Source: Maritimibacter sp.
GTDB taxonomy: Bacteria > Pseudomonadota > Alphaproteobacteria > Rhodobacterales > Rhodobacteraceae
NCBI GenBank assembly: GCA_017792445.1
Contig: CP051232.1
Span: 3,508,001 to 3,572,000 of the forward strand
Direction: 5' to 3'
Length of the DNA stretch: 64,000 bases
Shown here: positions 33,897 through 43,200 of the stretch, piece by piece
Layout of the letters: each line of letters opens with the position of its first letter
Position numbering within the stretch: the stretch's first letter is position 1
Notes under the pieces: generated by a model
What the model saw: only the letters and a program-made list of their open reading frames with translations
Told to the model about the DNA's origin: nothing
Databases searched by the model: none
Translations under genes and position numbers: made by a program

Positions 33897-35186
33897 ATGT
33901 CTAAATTCACCAAGGCTCTGCTCGGCGCGACCGCCGCTGCCGCTTTCGCCAGCCACGCGTCCGCTCAGGACGTGGCCTGCCCGATCAAGGTCGGCGTGCT
34001 GCACTCGCTGTCGGGCACGATGGCGATCTCCGAGACCACGCTGAAAGACACCATGCTGATGCTGGTCGAGCAGCAGAACGCCAAGGGTGGCGTGCTGGGC
34101 TGCGAACTGGAAGCCGTCGTCGTCGACCCGGCCTCGGACTGGCCGCTGTTCGCTGAAAAAGCGCGTGAACTGCTGACCGTCCACGAAGTCGACGTGATGT
34201 TCGGCAACTGGACCTCGGTGTCGCGGAAGTCGGTTCTGCCGGTGATCGAAGAGCTGAACGGCCTGCTGTTCTACCCGGTGCAGTACGAAGGTGAAGAGTC
34301 GTCCAAGAACGTGTTCTACACCGGCGCTGCTCCCAACCAGCAGGCGATCCCGGCGGTTGACTACTTCCTGGAAGAACTGGGCGTCGAGAAATTCGCGCTG
34401 CTGGGCACCGACTATGTCTACCCGCGCACCACGAACAACATTCTCGAGTCCTACCTGCAGGACAAGGGCATCGCCGCCGAAGACATCTTCGTCAACTACA
34501 CTCCCTTCGGCCACTCGGACTGGGCGACCATCGTCGCCGACGTCAAGGAACTGGCCGCTGACGGCAGCCAGGTCGGCGTGATCTCGACCATCAACGGCGA
34601 CGCCAACGTCGGCTTCTACAAGGAACTCGCGGCTGCCGGCATCGACGCCGCCGACATCCCCGTCGTCGCCTTCTCGGTGGGTGAAGAGGAACTGTCGGGT
34701 CTCGACACCTCGAACCTCGTCGGCCACCTGGCTGCGTGGAACTACTTCATGTCCGCCGACACCGACGCGAACGAAGAGTTCATCGCCGCGTGGCACGAGT
34801 TCATCGGCGACGACAGCCGCGTGACCAACGACCCGATGGAAGCCCACTACATCGGCTTCAACATGTGGGTGAACGCGGTCGAAGCCGCCGGCACCACCGA
34901 CGTCGACGCCGTGCGCGAAAACATGTGGGGCCAGGAGTTCCCGAACCTGACCGGCGGCACCGCCGTGATGGGCGTGAACCACCACCTGTCCAAGCCGGTC
35001 CTGATCGGCGAGATCCTGGCCGACGGCCAGTTCGACATCATCTCGGAAACCGATCCGGTTCCGGGCGACGCATGGACCGACTTCCTGCCGGAATCCGCCG
35101 TCCTCGTGTCGGACTGGAAGGATCTCGAGTGCGGCATGTACAACACCGAGACCGAGACCTGCGTGCAGATCGAATCCAACTACTGA
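33897..35186 (+). CDS. urtA: Urea ABC transporter substrate-binding protein
   Basis: A 429-residue periplasmic binding protein for urea (and possibly short amides). The first 23 residues (MSKFTKALLGATAAAAFASHASA) are a signal peptide. CPIKVGVLHSLSGTMAISETTLKDTMLMLVE is the N-terminal lobe typical of UrtA, and LLFYPVQYEGEESSKNVFYTGAAPNQQAIPAVDYF is its strongest signature. Codon choice is markedly biased to the common GC codons, consistent with high expression. The SD is GAAGGGA. It is followed by a strong hairpin before urtB. Confidence 0.96.
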   Translation: MSKFTKALLGATAAAAFASHASAQDVACPIKVGVLHSLSGTMAISETTLKDTMLMLVEQQNAKGGVLGCELEAVVVDPASDWPLFAEKARELLTVHEVDVMFGNWTSVSRKSVLPVIEELNGLLFYPVQYEGEESSKNVFYTGAAPNQQAIPAVDYFLEELGVEKFALLGTDYVYPRTTNNILESYLQDKGIAAEDIFVNYTPFGHSDWATIVADVKELAADGSQVGVISTINGDANVGFYKELAAAGIDAADIPVVAFSVGEEELSGLDTSNLVGHLAAWNYFMSADTDANEEFIAAWHEFIGDDSRVTNDPMEAHYIGFNMWVNAVEAAGTTDVDAVRENMWGQEFPNLTGGTAVMGVNHHLSKPVLIGEILADGQFDIISETDPVPGDAWTDFLPESAVLVSDWKDLECGMYNTETETCVQIESNY

Positions 35187-35202
35187 TCTGACCTGACCAT
35201 CG

Positions 35203-35230
35203 GGCGGGGGGCCGGTTCCGGTTCCCCGCC
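35203..35230 (+). promoter_or_regulatory. Intercistronic hairpin between urtA and urtB
   Basis: GGCGGGG (35203-35209) pairs with CCCCGCC (35224-35230) over a 14-nt loop. There is no T-run. A stem-loop directly after a binding-protein gene commonly protects its mRNA 3' end and lowers downstream expression, matching the need for excess UrtA. Confidence 0.5.
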
Positions 35231-35284
35231 TGCATATCCAGAAGTCCGCGGCATCGCGATGCTGCACAATGTCCGGGACCGCGC

Positions 35285-37273
35285 ATGACCCGTCTCCTTC
35301 GACTTCTTGCCGCTTGTCTGTTCGCCCTGCTTCCCGCCGCCGCGATGGCGCAGGACACCGACGACCTCAGCGAGATACAGGCCCTCCTTCAGGAACATCG
35401 CGAAATCATCGAGAAAAGCTCGCGCCGCACCATCGGCCCGGCCATCGATGCCATCGCCGCCAGCGGTCTGCCCGCCGCGCAGGACGTGCTGGAACGCTGG
35501 CAGGCCCGCGAGATGTGGCAGCGCACCGATGACGGTCTGTTCTTCTTCACCGAGGAAGCCGGCGAGGACGCGAACGGCGAGGACCTGCTGACCCTGTTCG
35601 ACATCGCGACCGGGGAAGAGGTGGGCACCGTCCTTGAAGACGACATGGACCAGCTGAAGCCCAACAGCGGCATCCGCGCCATGATGGGCGCGGCGCTTGT
35701 GCGCTTCCAGCTGACCGACCCCAACGACCGGGTGCGCAACCGCGCCCTGACCGCCATCGAGCGCGACGCGCAGGACTCGCACCTTGCCACGCTGCGCTCG
35801 GTCATCGCCGAGGAAACGAACCCCGCCATCGCCGCCCGCATGGCGCGGCTGGAGCGGCTGCTGACCATCCGGTTCGGCGAGGACGATGCCGAGCGGATCG
35901 AGGCCATCGAAAGCTTCTCGGGCGATCTTGGCGTCGACCTTCGCGCGACGCTCAATCCGCTGGTGCAGACCGAACTGCGCGTTGCCGAGGGCGAGGCGCC
36001 CGAAGGCGAAGACGTCGCCCGCGTGCTGCGCCCCGGCTCGGAGGCGCTGAGCAAGGCCGATGCCTATACCCTGCTGGTCCGCGAGGAACTGGCCCCGCCG
36101 CTGATCAGCGGTGACGACCAGAAGGCGGCTCTGGTGGCGAACATCATCGACGGGCAGGTGGCGGGCATTCAGGTCGCCGACCTGAACACCGACGACGCCC
36201 GCGACCTCGCCTATGCGGAACTGGTCCGGCAGGGCGCGGTCGAGGCCGCCGCGACCGAGGATGAAATCGACGAGATCATCGACGGCTACGCTTTTTACGA
36301 GGTCTACACCGCCACCTCGCCCGAGGTCGTGGCCGCCGCGCTGGGCGCGCTTCGGTCGATCGATACCAAGGTCGCGGTGAACCAGTTCCTTGACCTGACG
36401 CTGGACGCGCTGTCGCTGGCGTCGATCTATTTCCTTGCCGCCATCGGCCTTGCGATCACCTTCGGCGTGATGCGGGTGATCAACATGGCGCATGGCGAGT
36501 TCATCATGATGGGCGCCTACACCGGTTACGTGGTGCAGCAGATCATCCCGAACTACACCGCGTCCATCGCCGTCGCGATCCCGCTGGCCTTCGTGGTGAC
36601 CTTCGCCGCGGGCGTGGCGATGGAGCGGCTGGTGATCCGCTGGCTGTATCACCGCCCGCTGGAAACCCTGCTGGCGACGTTCGGCATTTCGATCGCGCTG
36701 CAGCAGCTGGCCAAGAACATCTTCGGCACACAAGCGCGTCCGCTGACCTCGCCCGACTGGCTGGGCGGCGCGCTGGTGTTTAACGACGTGGTCTCGATCA
36801 GCTATATCCGGGTCGCGATCTTCGTGCTGGCGCTGATCTTCCTTGGCGTCTTCCTGTTCATCATGAACAGGACCCGCGTCGGGCTGGAAGTCCGCGCGGT
36901 GACCCAGAACCCGCGGATGGCGGCGTCGATGGGGATCAACCCCGACAAGATCAATATGCTGACCTTCGGGCTTGGCTCTGGCATCGCCGGGATCGCGGGG
37001 GTCGCCATCGGGCTGTACGCGCAGGTCACATCCGAGCTGGGGCAGGGCTATATCGTGCAGTCGTTCATGACGGTCGTCGTCGGCGGCGTCGGCAACATCT
37101 GGGGCACGCTGCTGGGTGCGACGCTGATCGGCTTCCTTCAGAAGTTCATCGAGTGGTTCAACCCGTCCAACACGCTGGCGGCGCAGACCTACATGATCAT
37201 CTTCATCATCATCTTCATCCAGTTCCGGCCACGGGGGCTTATCGCCCTCAAGGGCCGCGCGGCGGAGGCCTGA
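35285..37273 (+). CDS. urtB: Urea ABC transporter permease
   Basis: A 662-residue inner-membrane permease of the LivH type with the long N-terminal extension usual for proteobacterial UrtB. The extension (about 1-360) starts with a signal-like segment ending AAAMAQ and has alpha-helical repeat character (LVRFQLTDPNDRVRNRALTAIE). The permease part begins near residue 370 with LDLTLDALSLASIYFLAAIGLAITFGVMRVINMAHGEFIMMGAY and ends QFRPRGLIALKGRAAEA. It pairs with UrtC to form the channel. The next gene starts 3 nt later. Confidence 0.95.
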   Translation: MTRLLRLLAACLFALLPAAAMAQDTDDLSEIQALLQEHREIIEKSSRRTIGPAIDAIAASGLPAAQDVLERWQAREMWQRTDDGLFFFTEEAGEDANGEDLLTLFDIATGEEVGTVLEDDMDQLKPNSGIRAMMGAALVRFQLTDPNDRVRNRALTAIERDAQDSHLATLRSVIAEETNPAIAARMARLERLLTIRFGEDDAERIEAIESFSGDLGVDLRATLNPLVQTELRVAEGEAPEGEDVARVLRPGSEALSKADAYTLLVREELAPPLISGDDQKAALVANIIDGQVAGIQVADLNTDDARDLAYAELVRQGAVEAAATEDEIDEIIDGYAFYEVYTATSPEVVAAALGALRSIDTKVAVNQFLDLTLDALSLASIYFLAAIGLAITFGVMRVINMAHGEFIMMGAYTGYVVQQIIPNYTASIAVAIPLAFVVTFAAGVAMERLVIRWLYHRPLETLLATFGISIALQQLAKNIFGTQARPLTSPDWLGGALVFNDVVSISYIRVAIFVLALIFLGVFLFIMNRTRVGLEVRAVTQNPRMAASMGINPDKINMLTFGLGSGIAGIAGVAIGLYAQVTSELGQGYIVQSFMTVVVGGVGNIWGTLLGATLIGFLQKFIEWFNPSNTLAAQTYMIIFIIIFIQFRPRGLIALKGRAAEA

Positions 37274-37276
37274 CCG

Positions 37277-38545
37277 ATGACCGCCACCACAACCAACCCC
37301 GCCTTCGGTCCGGGCCGCCGCAAGCCCTTCGTGATGCGCAACCCGTCGGTGCTGGTGTTCCTCGCCTGCCTTGCGATCTTCACCGTGGGCGTCACGATCC
37401 TGTCCGAGGGCTTCGGCATCGGCGTGATCTCGACCTCGTTCATCAAGACGCTGGGCAAGACGCTGTGCCTGTGCCTGATCGCCGTCGCGATGGACGTGGT
37501 CTGGGGCTATACCGGCATCCTGTCGCTGGGCCATTTCGCCTTCTTCGGTCTTGGCGGCTATGCCATCGGCATGTGGCTGATGTACGAGCGCACCCGGCTG
37601 ATCGTGGCCGAGTCGATGTCCAACGCCGCCCTGCCGCCAACGCCCGAAGAAATCTCCAGCGGCATCGCCACGCAGATTTTCGGCGTGGTGGGGGCGTCCG
37701 AGTTCCCGCCGATCTGGGCCTTCGCCCACTCGCTGCCGTTGCAGCTGCTGGCGGTGGTGCTGGTGCCGGGGCTTCTGGCGCTGGTGTTCGGCTGGCTCGC
37801 CTTCCGCAGCCGGGTGACGGGCGTGTACCTGTCGATCCTGACGCAGGCGATGACGCTGGCGCTGTCGCTGTACCTGTTCCAGAACGACAGCGGCCTGCGC
37901 GGCAACAACGGCCTCTCGGGGCTGCAGAACCTGCCCGGTGTCACCGCCAGTCAGGACATCGTGTCGATGTGGTTCCTGTGGGCCTCGGCCTTCGCGCTTG
38001 GCGCGGGCTACCTGCTGTGCGCATGGGTGGTGTCGGGCAAGTTCGGCTCGGTGATCCGCGGCATCCGGGACGACGAGGCGCGGGTGCGGTTCCTCGGCTA
38101 CTCGGTCGAGGGCTACAAGCTGTTCGTCTTCACCTTCACCGCCGTGATCGCGGGCATCGCCGGGGCGCTGTACTACCCGCAGGCGGGCATCATCAACCCG
38201 GCCGAGATCGCGCCCATCGCGTCGATCTACCTTGCGGTCTGGGTGGCGATCGGCGGTCGCGGACGGCTGTATGGCGCAGTGATCGGCGCGGCCTTCGTGT
38301 CGCTGGTGTCGACCTATTTCACCGGCGGGCAGGCGCCCTCGATCAACCTCGGCTTCTACACGATCAACTGGGTCGACTGGTGGCTGATCCTGCTGGGCCT
38401 GACCTTCGTGCTGGTCACGCTGTTCTTCCCGAAAGGCATCGGCGGGCTGTTCGACCTGATCACCGACCGCCGCTCGCCCGACCGCCACGGCGCCGACCTT
38501 GGCCCCGATCAGGGCGCCCTGCGTGAGAAGGAGGCCGAAGAATGA
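37277..38545 (+). CDS. urtC: Urea ABC transporter permease
   Basis: The LivM-type permease partner of UrtB, 422 residues with about ten membrane segments. GYTGILSLGHFAFFGLGGYAIGMWLMYE and RDDEARVRFLGYSVEGYKLFVFTFTAVIAGIAGALYYPQ are the family blocks, the second holding the EAA-like loop that contacts the ATPases. GFYTINWVDWWLILLGL and LFFPKGIGGL are near the C-terminus. It overlaps urtD by 4 nt. Confidence 0.95.
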   Translation: MTATTTNPAFGPGRRKPFVMRNPSVLVFLACLAIFTVGVTILSEGFGIGVISTSFIKTLGKTLCLCLIAVAMDVVWGYTGILSLGHFAFFGLGGYAIGMWLMYERTRLIVAESMSNAALPPTPEEISSGIATQIFGVVGASEFPPIWAFAHSLPLQLLAVVLVPGLLALVFGWLAFRSRVTGVYLSILTQAMTLALSLYLFQNDSGLRGNNGLSGLQNLPGVTASQDIVSMWFLWASAFALGAGYLLCAWVVSGKFGSVIRGIRDDEARVRFLGYSVEGYKLFVFTFTAVIAGIAGALYYPQAGIINPAEIAPIASIYLAVWVAIGGRGRLYGAVIGAAFVSLVSTYFTGGQAPSINLGFYTINWVDWWLILLGLTFVLVTLFFPKGIGGLFDLITDRRSPDRHGADLGPDQGALREKEAEE

Positions 38546-39318
38546 ACGCCGCCGCCGCTACCGCCGCCGCCCCGCGCAACGACCGCCTGCTGGAAGTCTC
38601 CGGCGTGTCGGTCTCGTTCGACGGGTTCAAGGCGATCAACAACCTGTCCTTCTCGATCGGCAAGGCCGAGCTGCGCGCGGTCATCGGACCGAACGGGGCG
38701 GGCAAGACCACCTTCATGGATATCGTCACCGGCAAGACCCGCCCGGACGAGGGCAAGGTCATCTGGGGCGACCGCAGCGTCTCGCTGCTGCGGATGAACG
38801 AAGCGAAAATCGCGCAGGCCGGGGTCGGGCGCAAATTCCAGCGGCCCACGGTGTTCGAGGACCAGTCGGTGTTCGACAACCTGCTGATGGCCCTGCGCAA
38901 CGGGCGCAGCGCGTGGACGGTGCTGTTCTACAAGCCATCCGACGAGGACCGGGCGCGGGTGGTGGCGCTGGCCGAAGAGATCGGGCTGGAAACCCAGCTT
39001 GCCCGCAAGTCGGGCGAGCTGTCGCACGGCCAGAAGCAATGGCTGGAGATCGGCATGCTGCTGGCGCAGGAGCCGCAGCTTCTGCTGGTCGACGAACCCG
39101 CCGCAGGCATGACCCCGGCCGAGCGCGAGCACACGACCGACATCCTGAAGGAAGCGGCGAAGACCCGCGCCGTGGTGGTGGTCGAGCACGACATGGAATT
39201 CGTGCGGCGGCTGGACTGCAAGGTGACCGTTCTGCATGAAGGCTCGGTGCTGGCCGAAGGCTCGCTGGACCACGTAACGAAGAACGAGCAGGTCATCGAA
39301 GTGTATCTGGGGCGGTGA
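38542..39318 (+). CDS. urtD: Urea ABC transporter ATP-binding protein
   Basis: A 258-residue LivG-type ATPase. GPNGAGKTTFMDIVTG is Walker A, LSHGQKQWLEIGMLLA the ABC signature (SHGQ in place of SGGQ, as usual in UrtD), and LLLVDEPAAGMT is Walker B. VEHDMEFV is the switch His. It forms a heterodimer with UrtE on the cytoplasmic face. The ATG overlaps urtC by 4 nt. Confidence 0.95.
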   Translation: MNAAAATAAAPRNDRLLEVSGVSVSFDGFKAINNLSFSIGKAELRAVIGPNGAGKTTFMDIVTGKTRPDEGKVIWGDRSVSLLRMNEAKIAQAGVGRKFQRPTVFEDQSVFDNLLMALRNGRSAWTVLFYKPSDEDRARVVALAEEIGLETQLARKSGELSHGQKQWLEIGMLLAQEPQLLLVDEPAAGMTPAEREHTTDILKEAAKTRAVVVVEHDMEFVRRLDCKVTVLHEGSVLAEGSLDHVTKNEQVIEVYLGR

Positions 39319-39379
39319 CACGGATGACCGGCCCCCTGACCTTGCCGCCCCCGCCGCGCGGAAACAGAGAGACCCCGAC

Positions 39380-40075
39380 ATGCTAGACACCCGCGATCTC
39401 ACGCTTCACTACGGCGGCAGCCAGATCCTGTACGGCATCGACCTGTCGGCGCAGGCGGGCAAGGTGACCTGCGTGATGGGAACGAACGGGGTCGGCAAGA
39501 CCTCGCTTCTGAAGGCGCTGTCGGGCACCCACCAGCGCACCGCCGGCAGTTACACGCTGGACGGCGAGGACATCGGCCGCATCCCGGCGCATATGCTGGC
39601 GCAGAAGGGCATCGGCTACGTGCCGCAGGGGCGCGACATCTTCCCGCTGATGACGGTGCGCGAGAACATGGAGACGGCTTATGCCTGCCTGCCCAAGTCC
39701 GAGCACCACATCCCCGACGAGATCTTCGAGCTGTTCCCGATCCTGAAGGAATTCATGAACCGCCGTGGCGGCGACCTGTCGGGCGGCCAGCAGCAGCAGC
39801 TTGCCATTGCCCGCGCGATGATCACCAAGCCCAAGGTCCTGCTCCTGGACGAGCCGACCGAGGGCATTCAGCCCAACATCATCCAGCAGATCGGCCGGGT
39901 GATCGAATACCTGCGCGACCGCGGCGACATGGCGATCATCCTTGTCGAACAGTATTTCGCCTTCGCCTACGACCTTGCCGATACGTTCTACGTGCTGGAG
40001 CGCGGCTCGGTCACCATGTCGGGCGCGAAGTCCGAGCTGGAACGCGACGAGCTGCTCGCCGCCGTCTCGGTCTGA
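39380..40075 (+). CDS. urtE: Urea ABC transporter ATP-binding protein
   Basis: A 231-residue LivF-type ATPase. MGTNGVGKTSLLKALSG is Walker A, DLSGGQQQQLAIARAM the signature, and LLLDEPTEGIQPN is Walker B plus D-loop. VEQYFAFAYDLADTFYVLERG is the switch region specific to the LivF/UrtE group. The 61-nt gap from urtD contains an SD-like AGAGAGA. It is the last gene of the operon: a terminator follows and no urease genes are in this window. Confidence 0.95.
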   Translation: MLDTRDLTLHYGGSQILYGIDLSAQAGKVTCVMGTNGVGKTSLLKALSGTHQRTAGSYTLDGEDIGRIPAHMLAQKGIGYVPQGRDIFPLMTVRENMETAYACLPKSEHHIPDEIFELFPILKEFMNRRGGDLSGGQQQQLAIARAMITKPKVLLLDEPTEGIQPNIIQQIGRVIEYLRDRGDMAIILVEQYFAFAYDLADTFYVLERGSVTMSGAKSELERDELLAAVSV

Positions 40076-40120
40076 ACGGACGGCGCAAAGGGGGCGCTGC
40101 CCCCGCCGCCTGACGGCGGC

Positions 40121-40149
40121 TCCCCCGAGGTATTTGGAAAGAGAAGAAG
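40121..40149 (+). repeat. Dispersed intergenic repeat, family 1, copy 2
   Basis: TCCCCCGAGGTATTTGGAAA followed by GAGAAGAAG. Same element as 4761-4792. Here its 3' end forms the left arm of the terminator at 40144-40174 and faces copy 3. Confidence 0.65.
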
Positions 40150-40174
40150 CCAGGTCGCGCGCCCCTGGCTTCTT
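40144..40174. terminator. Bidirectional terminator between urtE and tamB
   Basis: AAGAAGCCAGG (40144-40154) and CCTGGCTTCTT (40164-40174) form a perfect 11-bp stem with a 9-nt loop. Purine-rich sequence on the left and CTTCTTTGG on the right give U-rich tails on both strands. The stem lies between the convergent 3' ends of urtE and tamB. Confidence 0.75.
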
Positions 40175-40200
40175 TGGTTCGGAAATATCCTGGGGGGAGG
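40171..40200 (-). repeat. Dispersed intergenic repeat, family 1, copy 3 (inverted)
   Basis: Read on the minus strand: CCTCCCCCCAGGATATTTCC then GAACCAAAGA. It is closest to copy 1 (GGATATTT and ACCAAAGA are shared). With copy 2 it makes a large imperfect palindrome around the terminator. Confidence 0.6.
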
Positions 40201-40242
40201 CCCGCAGGGCCGGGGGGCAAAGCCCCCTTGCCCGGGTGGCCC

Positions 40243-43200
40243 CTAGTAATCCCGCTCGAAGTAGATGCCGATCCCGGTGTCGCCGTCCGATGTGACGCGG
40301 CCGCGGGCGGTGACCGAGGGGGTGATCTGCAGGTTCAGTTCCACCTCGGTCTCACCGGAGGAATCCACGGTCACGTCGGAATAAAGGCGATCACTCAGGT
40401 ATTTGCCCGCCGTGACCTCGGCGGTGCCATCGGTGCCGGTGGTGACGTCGAGGTCGTCGAGACCCACGTTGGTGCGCAGGCGTCCGACGATGCCCTCGCC
40501 ACCGCCGCCCGCCAGCGTGCGGACCGCGAGCGCAAGCTGGACCGCCTGCAGCGCCGAGATTTCCTCGATCCCGCGCTCGAACAGAAGGCGTGCGAGCACC
40601 TCTTCTTCGGGGAGTTCGGGTTGCGAGGTGACCACGAGGTCGGGGTTCGAGGCGAAGCCCTCGATCACGATCTGAACGGTGATGTCGCCCGAGGTGGTCG
40701 CCGCGACGAGCCGGACGTAGGGGTCGAAGTTGCCCTGCAATTGCAGGCTGCCTTCGGTCAGGCTGAGCCGTTCGCCAAGGATGTCGAGCCGGCCGCGGAT
40801 CAGCTCGAACGAGCCCTCGGTGAAGATGTTGTTGGTGGTGCCGCCCAGTCTCAGCTGGCCGCCCATCTCGGCGTCGAGGCCGCGGCCGCGGATGAAGATC
40901 TGCTGCGGCGCGCGGATCACGATGTTCAGCCCGTAGCCGGGGCCGGACGCGCCGCCGCCGCTGCTGTCACCCATGTCGCGCAGCAGGCCGGCGCGGTCGC
41001 GGGTGCGGCGCACGTCGGCGGGCTCGTTGATGTGGACGAGGCTGGGCAGGCTGCCGGAGGACAGTCCGCCGGTGTTCGGGATGCGCACCTCGACCGCGTC
41101 CAGCGTCATGTCGCCCGAGATGTTCGCGCCGCCGGTCAGGCCGCCGTCGATGCCGACGTTGCCCGAGACGGTCGTTTCATAGAAGCCCGGCTCTGCCACC
41201 ACGACGCGTTGCAGCGAGATCGCGAGATTGGCATTGAAGGGGGCGCTCAGGCTGATCGGTCCCGATGCGGTGATCCGCCCGCCGTTCGACACGCCGGTGT
41301 CGGCGGTGACGTTGACGCTGTCGCCGCCAAGCTGTGCGGTCACGTTCAGCGGCGTCAGGCGGATGCGCAGCGAGGGCAGGGTGACGCCCGCTCCGTTGGC
41401 GCTGACGGTGCCCGACAGCGAGTTCAGAGCCAGCGGGCCGTTCAGGTTCAGATTGAACCGGGCCAGACCGTCGACCAGCCGGGGCGCGATGAAGCCGTTG
41501 GCGAGTTCCAGGGGCGCGTTGCCGTTGATCGACAGGTTCGCGGTCGAGAAGTCCTGCGCGAAGCTGCCCGCGGTGGTGGCGGACATGCCGCCCGGACCGG
41601 TCAGCGATGTGTCGATCTGCCAGCCGTTGCCCGACGAGGACAGGGTGCCGGTCGCGGTGGCGGGGCCGTTGATGCCGGGCGCCAGCAGGCCGACGTTGGC
41701 AAGCCGCAGGTCGTAGCGCCCCGAACCGCCGTCGGGGCTGCCCTCTCCCGAGACCTCGGCGCTTAGCTGCGGGTTCTCGAAGGTGGCGCGTTCGATGGTC
41801 AACACGCCCTCGGCATCGCGGGCGACCGCGACGTTCAGCTGGCTGGTGCCGGCCAGCAGCGGATCCGCCGCCGAGATGCCCGAGCGCAGGCCGGTGCCGG
41901 TGGCGGAGACGTCCGCATCGAAGGTCAGGTCGGTCAGGTCGCCGTCGGCGCTGGCGTCCAGCGTCAGCGCGCCGCCGAGGTTGAGGTTGGCGATGGCGCC
42001 GAAAGGCGCGAGCGAGGCGATGTCGGCGTTCACGTCGGCGCTGAACGGTCCGGGCTGGCCGTCGACCAGCGTCAACGCCGCGAGGATGTCGCCCTCGGTG
42101 TCGCCGGGGCCGGTCAGGTCGGCGTCGAGGCTCACGTCGTCGCCGTCGCGGGTCAGTTGCCCGCTGAGTCCGATGGCGCCGGTCAGGCCCTGCGCCACCG
42201 CGCCGGCGCTGGCCAGTTGCACGTCGAACCGGACGTCGGCGGTGGTGGGGGCGACCGAGCCCTCGACCATGGCCATCAGCTGATCGCTCTCGAACCGGGC
42301 GCGGTCGAAGGTCAGGACGCCCGCCGCGTCGCGGTTCACCGCCACGTCCAGCTCGCTTGCGCCGCCGATCAGCGGGTCGACGGCGGTGATGCCGGTGGCG
42401 AGGTTGTCGCCTTCCGCGTTCAGCGTCGCGGAAAGGCTCATGTCCGACAAATCGCCCTCGGCGCCGAAGCGCAGCGACAGGCCGCCGGACAGGTCCATGT
42501 TGGCGAGGCTGGCGAAGGGGGCGAGGCTGCCGATCTCGGCATCGCCGCTGGCGCGGAACGGGCCGGGGCCGTCGTCGCCCAGCGTGACCTCGGCGGTGAT
42601 GTCGCCGCCGGTGTCGCCGGGGGCCGAGAAGCCGCCGTCGAGCTGGAAGTCCTGTCCGTCGCGGGTCAGGGTGCCGTCCAGGGTCGCCGGGCCGCTCAGG
42701 TTGTCGAGGATCAGGGCCACGTCGACCAGCCGCGCGTCGAATTCGATGGCGCCGGTCTGGCCGTCGATGGTGCCGTCGAGGTCGGCGGTCACCTGATCGT
42801 TCTCGAAACTGGTGTCGCGGAAGCTGATCGTGCCGTCGGCGTCGCGGGTCAGGTCGATGGCCAGCGTGCTGGTGCCGGCCATCAGCGTGTCCGCCACGTC
42901 GCTGCCGATGCGGATGTCCGAAGCGGTGCCGTTGACGCTGGCCTCGAAGCTCATGTCCGAAAGGTCGCCGCGGCCCGCCAGCGTGACGTTGGCGGCGCCG
43001 TTCAGGTCGGCGCCCGCGATCTCGGAATAGGCGGACAGGTCGGCGATGGCGATCTCGGCGATGCCGTTGACCGGGCCGGGTTCGCCGTCGGGAAGCGAGA
43101 TGTTGGCGTCGATGTCGGCGCGCACGCCGCCGGGCGCTTCGAGGTTGGTGGTCAGCGTCCAGTCCTCGCCCACTTGCACCGCGGTGCCGGTCAGCGAGAC

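Noticed and set aside
35180-38488. 1102-residue open frame on the minus strand opposite urtB and urtC
   Set aside because: It is rich in Arg, His, Gln and Asp with no domain or start signal, and it exactly shadows two certain genes. Long antisense frames are common at this GC content because stop codons are rare.
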